The position numbers were made by a program, and so were the translations under genes. Below, in pieces: positions 5,573 through 10,597 of a DNA stretch of 10,597 nucleotides. Within the stretch, counting starts at the first letter, position 1, and each line of letters starts with the position of its first letter. The DNA comes from Chloroflexota bacterium (GTDB lineage: Bacteria > Chloroflexota > Anaerolineae > Anaerolineales > E44-bin32): positions 1-10,597 of the forward strand of contig JAPLGR010000284.1 in assembly GCA_026390045.1 (NCBI GenBank). The letters run 5' to 3'. The notes under the pieces are model-generated. The model saw only the letters and a list, made by a program, of their open reading frames with translations, made no database searches and had not been told where the DNA came from.

Positions 5573-6714
5573 GCAAGGCGCCGGCGGAGGAAGTCGAGCG
5601 CCATGTTGATCGCCCATTGAGCAGCGTTGGCCGGCGGCCCTCCGTAGCTGCGCTCTGCGTCCTGGCACTCTCCGGGGGTGGCCAGGTGGAAAAGCATCAC
5701 CGTCCGGTCTGATTCGCGCCACGCGACGACGCCCAACCCAGCTTGCGCCTCGAGTTCACGCCGCGCGCGATCGACCGCTGCTGCCAGGGCCGACGCGTCG
5801 AGCCGCTCGGGGAGCATGCGACGACCGGCGAAGACGTCCGCATGCTGCTGCATCAGCGTCGCCAGCCCGCCGCCGGTCCCGTGTTCGATCAGTGCCAGCC
5901 GCCAACCGCGCGCAGCCAGCATCCGCGCGGCAACTTGCTCAAGGGTCTCGGAGTCCACGCCGTAGATAGCGGTCCCCAGCCGCTCGCGCAGCGTTGCCTC
6001 AACCTGATCGAGCATCTGATCGGCCTCGGCTTCGGAGGCTGCCTTGGCGGTGATGCGCACGTCAACTTGGCCCGGATGGGCCGACAACCCGACTGTCGGA
6101 TTCGCGCTGCGCTCGAGGTCCGCGACACGCTCGTCAAGCCACGATTCCCCCATGCCGGCGATCTTTAGCACGCGTGACTTGATGATGGCGCTCAGGTCGA
6201 GTCGCCGATGCAGGTAGGGCAAGACGGCCGTCTCCAGCAGATAGCTCATCTCGCTCGGCACACCGGGCAGCGCAATCACGACCGACGATGCCGTCTCGAG
6301 CATGAACGCGGGCGCCGTTCCGACCGGATTCTCCACGGCCAGGGCACCGACCGGAAGCATCGCCTGCTGCCGGTTGTTCTCGGTTGGCTTGCGGCCGTAG
6401 CGGGCGAACCGCTCCTGGATCTGCTCCCACAACTCAGGACGGAACTCAGTCGGCACCCCAAGGGCCTGGGCCACACCCTCCCGAGATGCGTCGTCCACCG
6501 TCGGGCCGAGGCCGCCGGTCGTGATGACGACGTCAGACCGCTGAACGGCCTCCCGGACGGCCTGGGCGATACGTTCTACGTTATCGCCGACGATGACCGT
6601 GCGATACAGGTCAATTCCCACTGACCGCAGAGCGCGCGCGAGGACCGCCGTGTTCGTATCGACGATCTCACCCAGCAGCAGCTCCGTCCCGATGGCCAGG
6701 ATCTCGGCGTTCAT
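5569..6714 (-). CDS. cinA: CinA family protein with degenerate C-terminal amidase domain
   Basis: CinA proteins combine an N-terminal MoaB/MogA-like domain, which acts as an ADP-ribose/nucleotide pyrophosphatase, with a C-terminal nicotinamide-mononucleotide amidase (PncC) domain in NAD recycling. The N-terminal domain is complete: IGTELLLGEIVDTN at 8-21, TTGGLGPTVDD at 65-75 and PGVPSEM at 150-156. The linker region also fits (about 176-250). The C-terminal domain starts at about 257, but its signature is broken: where active proteins have AESCTGG, this one has IEHGTGG at 276-282, so the catalytic Ser is His. The later TGIAGP-type motif is absent and the tail is shortened, giving 381 residues against the usual ~415-430. 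The ATG at 6714 has no clear ribosome site. A TACAAT lies 8 bases before it, which could give a leaderless message, or the gene may be read through from the preceding one. Confidence 0.92.
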   Translation of the reverse strand: MNAEILAIGTELLLGEIVDTNTAVLARALRSVGIDLYRTVIVGDNVERIAQAVREAVQRSDVVITTGGLGPTVDDASREGVAQALGVPTEFRPELWEQIQERFARYGRKPTENNRQQAMLPVGALAVENPVGTAPAFMLETASSVVIALPGVPSEMSYLLETAVLPYLHRRLDLSAIIKSRVLKIAGMGESWLDERVADLERSANPTVGLSAHPGQVDVRITAKAASEAEADQMLDQVEATLRERLGTAIYGVDSETLEQVAARMLAARGWRLALIEHGTGGGLATLMQQHADVFAGRRMLPERLDASALAAAVDRARRELEAQAGLGVVAWRESDRTVMLFHLATPGECQDAERSYGGPPANAAQWAINMALDFLRRRLA

Positions 6715-6721
6715 CCAGTGG

Positions 6722-6727
6722 ATTGTA
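6722..6727 (-). promoter_or_regulatory. Possible -10 box giving a leaderless cinA message
   Basis: TACAAT on the minus strand ends 7 bases before the cinA ATG, so transcription would begin at or within a base or two of the start codon. No -35 match is seen at 16-18 bases, so support is weak. Confidence 0.3.
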
Positions 6728-6860
6728 ACCGCGAGGCACCATCACGGCGTATGGCGGGCGATCAACGTCCTGCAACACAAGGCGAAGGGCCATCTGGGCC
6801 TGGGGTGATGTCCTGAGTTGTCAACGGAGTGGGGCGGGTATTGCGGGACGCTTGGCGAGG

Positions 6861-7373
6861 TCAGGCTTCGCCTTCCGGCCTCGCACCTCGTCGGCTGTAC
6901 AGGAGTTCCTCGCGGATCTTGAGATCGCTGTTGCGGATCTTGGTGGCCAGGTCAGCCGCCAAGTTGCGCATCAGCCGATAGCCGAGGGCAGGGTCGCGAT
7001 CGCACAGATCCATCAGCGCTTGGCGGGGGATGACCAGCAGGCGCGTCTCGTGGCTGCCTGAACGGGCACTGGCAGAACGGACGCCCTGGTCGACCAGGGC
7101 CACTTCGCCAAACGATTGACCTCGGCGCAGCGTGGCGATCGTCGCCGGTTTGCTCGGCGAGCCCGCGCGGTCTCCGACCAGGGAGGGATCGACAAGGATG
7201 TCGACCTCGCCAGCGACAATCACGTACAGCTCGTCGCTGGCCGAGTTCTCCTCGAACACCAGATCGCCCACGCCGAAGCGCTTCTCCTCGCACAGCGCGG
7301 CCACCTGGGCCAGCTGCTCGGCCCCGAACTCGAAGAAGATGTCGGTCTGCTGCAGGACGTGGAGGTTGGTCAT
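6861..7373 (-). CDS. Cyclic nucleotide-binding domain protein without an output domain
   Basis: The 170-residue protein is one CRP/PKA-type cyclic-nucleotide-binding domain. It shows the leading helix (LQQTDIFFEFGAEQLAQVAAL, about 7-27), the beta-roll with FGVGDLVFEENSASDELYVIVAGEVDI at 33-59, and the phosphate-binding cassette FGEVALVDQGVRSASA at 88-103, which keeps Gly89, Glu90 and Arg99. The Pro that often precedes the Arg is Val here. Residues 130-158 form the C helix. There is no DNA-binding helix-turn-helix, so this is not a complete CRP-type regulator. It may sense cAMP or cGMP, or act as a protein partner. A sigma70 promoter lies just upstream (7403-7431). The leader of about 23 bases has no clear Shine-Dalgarno sequence. 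cinA follows 146 bases downstream. Confidence 0.88.
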   Translation of the reverse strand: MTNLHVLQQTDIFFEFGAEQLAQVAALCEEKRFGVGDLVFEENSASDELYVIVAGEVDILVDPSLVGDRAGSPSKPATIATLRRGQSFGEVALVDQGVRSASARSGSHETRLLVIPRQALMDLCDRDPALGYRLMRNLAADLATKIRNSDLKIREELLYSRRGARPEGEA

Positions 7374-7402
7374 GCGAAGCCGGCTCGACGCGGAGTCGAT
7401 GC

Positions 7403-7431
7403 AGTGTAGCCCGCTTGTGCCCGAGAGTCAA
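7403..7431 (-). promoter_or_regulatory. Promoter of the cyclic-nucleotide-binding protein gene
   Basis: The minus strand reads TTGACT (7431-7426), a 17-base spacer and TACACT (7408-7403), with five and four of six consensus bases. The start point is near 7396, about 23 bases before the ATG at 7373. Confidence 0.65.
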
Positions 7432-7498
7432 CGCACCGGCCCGACTGGTCTGCCGACAGGCTCGCGGTTCACAGCATCGCTGCTCGGCCCGGCCTTGC

Positions 7499-7527
7499 TT
7501 GACGGGGCGTGGCCCTGCGCTTACGAT
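7499..7527 (+). promoter_or_regulatory. Promoter of the glycosyltransferase-yraN-miaA operon
   Basis: The plus strand reads TTGACG (7499-7504), a 17-base spacer and TACGAT (7522-7527). The predicted start near 7534 lies downstream of an upstream GTG-type start at 7509, which supports the ATG at 7551 as the true start. The promoter is divergent from the one at 7403-7431, with 67 bases between the two -35 boxes. Confidence 0.65.
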
Positions 7528-7550
7528 TGAGTCGTCCTCGGAGACCGACG

Positions 7551-8747
7551 ATGCGCATCGGCATGATGGCCGACCTGTACAAACCGCACATGAGCGGCGT
7601 GACGAACTTCATCGCCCTGAACAAGCGGATGATGGAGCAAGCCGGCCACAACGTGTACGTGTTCACTTTCGGGGACCCGGACTTCGTAGATGATGAGCCG
7701 AACGTCATCCGCTCACCGGGGATCCCGCTTGCGGAGACGGGCGCCTACTTGAGCTTGAGCTACCCGAAGCGCACCCGCCGGCTGCTGCAGTCGATGGATC
7801 TGGTGCACGCACACCACCCGTTCCTCAGCGCCCGGCTGGCGATCCGCTACTGTCGCCCGTTCAACATCCCCGTTGTTTTCACCAACCACACGCGCTACGA
7901 CCTGTACGCGCAGGCGTATCTTCCGGCCCTCCCGGACCAGGTTGGGACCGCGGTCCTGCAGGCCTACATGCCGTGGCTGTGCCGCGAGATGGATCTGGTC
8001 ATTGCGCCCTCGGCTGGACTGGAGAGAGTGCTCGTTGGGCTGGGGGTCCAGTCGCCCATCGTCGTCCTGCCCAACGGTGTGGATCTGGCGCCGTTCCGGC
8101 AAGCGCATGAGCCGCTGTCGCCCGAATCGCTTGGGCTGATGCCCGGCGGGGTGATCCTGATCTACGTTGGCCGGCTCAGCCCCGAGAAGAACCTCGCGTT
8201 CCTCGTGCGCGCCTTTGGTGGCGTTGCGGCGGCCTACCCGGAAACGCGCCTCCTCCTCGTGGGTGAGGGGCCCGAGCGTGACAACCTTGAGGATCAGGTC
8301 TCTCGCAGCGGGCTTCGCGGGCGGGTGGGCTTCACCGGTCTGGTCGAATACGCTGATCTACCGGCCTACCTCGCGACGGCGGACGCCTTCGTCACTGCTT
8401 CGGTTACCGAGGTGCATCCGCTGTCCGTCATCGAGGCGATGGCCTCCGGGCTTCCCGTCCTGGGGATTGCATCTCCGGGGATTGAGGACACGATCGAGGA
8501 TGGGCTGACGGGCTACCTTTCCCCGGATGACCTGCCGGCCTTTACCGCGAAGATGACGCGCCTGGTCACCGAGCGGGAACGCCGGGTGGAGATGTCGCAA
8601 AGGGCGCGGCAAGCGTCCGAGGCGTACGCCATCGAGCGCACTTCCGCTCGCTTGATGGAGCACTATGACAAACTGGCGATCGAGCGGCCACGTCGCGAGC
8701 GACGCGCACGTCTGCTGTGGGAGCGTGTCGTGGATCGCTGGACATGA
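7551..8747 (+). CDS. GT4-family glycosyltransferase, diacylglycerol glucosyltransferase-like
   Basis: The 398-residue protein is a GT-B fold retaining glycosyltransferase. The N-terminal acceptor domain begins MRIGMMADLYKP with the GVTNFI loop at 16-21, and LVHAHHPFLS at 84-93 is typical of lipid (diacylglycerol) glucosyltransferases. The C-terminal nucleotide-sugar domain begins around 200 with IYVGRLSPEKN at 204-214, followed by LLVGEGPE at 235-242. The EX7E motif, Glu287 and Glu295, lies in TEVHPLSVIEAMASGLPV. The last ~20 residues are arginine-rich with bulky hydrophobics and could lie on the membrane surface. It likely makes a glycolipid from a UDP- or GDP-sugar at the inner membrane face, but sugar and acceptor are not readable. 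The ATG at 7551 has GGAG seven bases upstream. Its TGA overlaps the yraN ATG (ATGA, 8744-8747). Confidence 0.9.
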   Translation: MRIGMMADLYKPHMSGVTNFIALNKRMMEQAGHNVYVFTFGDPDFVDDEPNVIRSPGIPLAETGAYLSLSYPKRTRRLLQSMDLVHAHHPFLSARLAIRYCRPFNIPVVFTNHTRYDLYAQAYLPALPDQVGTAVLQAYMPWLCREMDLVIAPSAGLERVLVGLGVQSPIVVLPNGVDLAPFRQAHEPLSPESLGLMPGGVILIYVGRLSPEKNLAFLVRAFGGVAAAYPETRLLLVGEGPERDNLEDQVSRSGLRGRVGFTGLVEYADLPAYLATADAFVTASVTEVHPLSVIEAMASGLPVLGIASPGIEDTIEDGLTGYLSPDDLPAFTAKMTRLVTERERRVEMSQRARQASEAYAIERTSARLMEHYDKLAIERPRRERRARLLWERVVDRWT

Positions 8748-9115
8748 CACGCTCCCCGCTCGGCGCGTGGGGAGAGGCGGCGGCGCGTCAATACCTGGAA
8801 GGCAACGGCTACCGCGTGCGGGCGTGCAACTGGCGCTGCGCTGAGGGTGAAATCGACCTGGTTGCCGAGACCGAGGGCACACTGGTCTTCGTCGAAGTCA
8901 AGACCCGTCGCGGCGCGGATTTCGGGACGCCGCAGGACGCCGTCGGACCCCGCAAGGCAAAAAACCTGCTCCTCGCCGCCAGCCGCTACCTTGAGGAGCA
9001 GAAGCTGGACGATGTGGACTGGCGCGTTGACGTGATCGCCATCACTGCCGAGCCGGGCCCGCGCGTTCTCAACCTCGAGCACATCACCGACGCCGTCGAG
9101 GACCGGGTCCCGTGA
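8744..9115 (+). CDS. yraN: YraN/UPF0102 family nuclease-fold protein
   Basis: The 123-residue protein matches the UPF0102 (YraN) family in length and motifs: GAWGEAAARQYLEGNGYRV at 7-25, GEIDLVA at 35-41, and the restriction-endonuclease-like core VFVEVKTR at 48-55. The Asp38 and Glu51-Lys53 positions are those of a PD-(D/E)XK metal site. The family is thought to be Holliday-junction or structure-related nuclease-like, but its cellular role is not settled. It starts inside the stop of the glycosyltransferase gene (ATGA) and ends inside the start of miaA (GTGA, 9112-9115), so it is translationally coupled to both. Confidence 0.93.
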   Translation: MTRSPLGAWGEAAARQYLEGNGYRVRACNWRCAEGEIDLVAETEGTLVFVEVKTRRGADFGTPQDAVGPRKAKNLLLAASRYLEEQKLDDVDWRVDVIAITAEPGPRVLNLEHITDAVEDRVP

Positions 9116-10041
9116 CCTTGCCGCCACTCGTCTGCCTGGTGGGGCCAACAGCGGTCGGCAAGACCGAGGCGGCCCTGCGCCTTGCTGAACGGCTGGATGG
9201 AGAGATCGTCTCCGCCGACTCGCGCTTGCTGTACCGCGGGATGGACATCGGCACCGCGAAGTCATCCCCTGAGGAGCGGCGGCGCGTCCTGCATCACCTG
9301 GTCGACGTGGCCGAGCTGGATGAGACGTGGAGCATGGCGCAGGTCCGCTCGGCGGTGCTGCAGTGCGCGGGTGAGATCACCGCCCGCAATCACTTGCCTC
9401 TCCTGGTGGGAGGGACCGGGCAGTATGTGCGGGCGATCCTCGAGGGCTGGGAACCGCCGCGTGCACACGATCCCAAGATCCGTGAGCGACTTGAGGCGTT
9501 GGCCGGCAGCGCTGGGGAGCAGGCCCTGCATGCGCGGCTGCGCGAAGTCGATCCGGGGAGCGCCGATCGGATCGACGCGCGCAACGTACGCCGGGTGGTG
9601 AGAGCGCTGGAGGTCTTCGAGGTCACAGGAGAACCGGCGTCTGGTCAGCGGCATCGCCATCCGCCGTCCTATCGGATCCTCACCCTTGGATTGACGCTGC
9701 CTCGGGCGGTCCTCTACGACCGCATCGACGCGCGGATCGACAGCATGCTGGCGCAAGGATGGGTCGATGAAGTGCGGCGCCTGCTCGCCCGAGGGTTCGA
9801 TCCGGGCCTGCCGGCGTTCTCAGCTATTGGGTACCCGCAGATCGTCGAGGTGGTGCAAGGGAGGCGGAGCCTCGAGGACGCCGTGAAAGACATCCGCCGC
9901 CGGACGCGGGTGCTCGTGCGGCGCCAGGCCAACTGGTTCAAGGCCGAAGATCCATCCATCCGATGGTACGAGAACACGTCTGACGCTGTGGACAGGATGG
10001 AGGCCGAGATCCGCCGCTGGCGCGAGGCAACGGCGGGCTAG
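9112..10041 (+). CDS. miaA: tRNA dimethylallyltransferase MiaA
   Basis: MiaA transfers a dimethylallyl group from dimethylallyl diphosphate to N6 of adenosine-37 in tRNAs that read codons starting with U. The 309 residues are full length. Visible are the P-loop GPTAVGKT at 11-18, SADSRLLYRGMDIGTAK at 34-50 (the Leu-Leu variant resembles the E. coli DSALIY form rather than the commoner DSRQVY), HHLVDV at 61-66, VGGTGQYVRAI at 99-109, NVRRVVRALEV at 158-168, SAIGYPQIVE at 237-246 and RQANWF at 271-276. The start is GTG at 9112, overlapping the yraN stop. Its TAG at 10039-10041 shares the CTAG with the stop of the convergent PiT gene. It is the last gene of the operon with the glycosyltransferase and yraN. 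Confidence 0.97.
   Translation: MTLPPLVCLVGPTAVGKTEAALRLAERLDGEIVSADSRLLYRGMDIGTAKSSPEERRRVLHHLVDVAELDETWSMAQVRSAVLQCAGEITARNHLPLLVGGTGQYVRAILEGWEPPRAHDPKIRERLEALAGSAGEQALHARLREVDPGSADRIDARNVRRVVRALEVFEVTGEPASGQRHRHPPSYRILTLGLTLPRAVLYDRIDARIDSMLAQGWVDEVRRLLARGFDPGLPAFSAIGYPQIVEVVQGRRSLEDAVKDIRRRTRVLVRRQANWFKAEDPSIRWYENTSDAVDRMEAEIRRWREATAG
10038..10041. other. Shared CTAG of two convergent stop codons
   Basis: The palindrome CTAG supplies TAG to miaA on the plus strand and TAG to the PiT gene on the minus strand. No intrinsic terminator is seen between them, so the transcripts probably overlap. Confidence 0.9.
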
Positions 10042-10597
10042 GCGCCGAGAACCTTCATCCCCAGCAGCACGAGGGCGGAGAGGGCGGCGGTGGCCGGGAT
10101 CGTCAGCAGCCAGGCCGTCGCTAGGTCGCGCAACACCAGCCAGCGGACCTTGCTCAACCGTTCCGCCGCGCCGACGCCCATGATGGCCGAACTCATCACC
10201 TGCGTTGTGCTCACCGGGCCGCCGACGAGGGCAGCGCCCATGATCACGGCCGCGCCGGCGATTTGCGAGGTCAGCCCGTGGATCGGGCGGATGCGGTAGA
10301 TCTTCCCGCCCAAGGTGCGGATCAGCCGCCAGCCGCCCAGTGCCGTCCCAAAGGCGATTGCACTTGCGCTGATGGCGATCACCCAGATTGGGACGCGGAA
10401 GACCGGGAGCAGGCCGGCCGCAAGCAAGCCCAGGGTGATCACGCCCATCGTCTTCTGGGAATCGTTTGTCCCATGGCTGAGTGCCAGGCCGATCAGCGTT
10501 ACGATCTGTGCTCTCTTGAAGACCTTGTTGACGCTGGGCGGGGCCTTGCGCACCAACCACAGCGTGAGCTTCATGACAATGAAGCCGACCACGAGGC
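10038..10597 (-). CDS. PiT-family inorganic phosphate transporter, C-terminal part (gene continues past the right edge)
   Basis: About 185 residues of the C-terminal half of a phosphate permease are visible; the N-terminal half lies beyond the right edge. Counting from the GTG codon at 10592, the second copy of the family signature is at 40-51 (HGTNDSQKTMGV), followed by membrane segments at about 52-63, 69-87, 111-125 and 159-182. GGPVSTTQ at 124-131 corresponds to the family GxPVSTTH motif with the usual His replaced by Gln. WRLIRTLGGKIYRIRPIHG at 88-106 is the usual cytoplasmic link. The protein carries phosphate across the inner membrane with a proton or sodium ion. The gene ends in TAG at 10038-10040, inside the miaA stop. 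Confidence 0.93.
   Translation of the reverse strand, partial: LVVGFIVMKLTLWLVRKAPPSVNKVFKRAQIVTLIGLALSHGTNDSQKTMGVITLGLLAAGLLPVFRVPIWVIAISASAIAFGTALGGWRLIRTLGGKIYRIRPIHGLTSQIAGAAVIMGAALVGGPVSTTQVMSSAIMGVGAAERLSKVRWLVLRDLATAWLLTIPATAALSALVLLGMKVLGA

Noticed and set aside
6819..6824. TTGACA on the minus strand before cinA
   Set aside because: No -10 match was found at 16-21 bases spacing.
8663..9265. 200-codon minus-strand frame
   Set aside because: It is a shadow of the glycosyltransferase, yraN and miaA genes, and its sequence is not protein-like.
9820..10560. 246-codon minus-strand frame
   Set aside because: It is a shadow of the PiT gene in another frame and the miaA antisense, and lacks any hydrophobic pattern.

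Overview
The window is a G+C-rich bacterial chromosome segment with tightly packed housekeeping genes: pyruvate kinase, CoA-transferase, an alanine dehydrogenase-like protein, cinA, miaA, yraN, a lipid-type GT4 glycosyltransferase, a PiT phosphate permease and tRNA-Gly. Frequent ATGA/GTGA overlaps, strong GGAGG ribosome sites and sigma70-type promoters are visible. The gene content would suit a Chloroflexota (Anaerolineae-like) genome, but nothing in the sequence proves the phylum.

Layout. (1) Positions 1-2691, minus strand: a three-gene metabolic operon in the order ald-like, CoA-transferase, pyk. It runs off the left edge and has a GC-rich structured leader and a likely extended -10 promoter near 2860. 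All three products act at the pyruvate/acyl-CoA node. (2) Positions 2973-5356: an accessory-looking block. A minus-strand operon of four small genes of unknown function (4593 down to 3003) includes two membrane proteins and an NTF2-like protein, and is led by a good promoter. It is divergent from a plus-strand run of small ORFs (4658-5356) that ends in two translationally coupled, very lysine-rich micro-proteins of 49 and 27 residues. Parts of this block have visibly lower G+C than the flanks. (3) Positions 5459-5572: tRNA-Gly(CCC) on the minus strand with a perfect consensus promoter, TTGACA-N17-TATAAT. Its -35 box contains the stop codon of cinA. (4) Positions 5569-7373, minus strand: cinA, whose C-terminal amidase domain is degenerate, preceded by a stand-alone cyclic-nucleotide-binding-domain protein with its own promoter. 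(5) Positions 7499-10041, plus strand: a GT4 glycosyltransferase, yraN and miaA, joined by 4-base overlaps behind a good promoter. (6) Positions 10038-10597, minus strand: the C-terminal half of a PiT phosphate permease, convergent with miaA. Both stop codons share a CTAG.

I found no CRISPR array, insertion sequence or recognisable defence system. The least explained part is the small-gene block at 3003-5356. The most checkable oddities in known families are the missing catalytic lysine in the alanine dehydrogenase-like protein and the missing catalytic serine in CinA.
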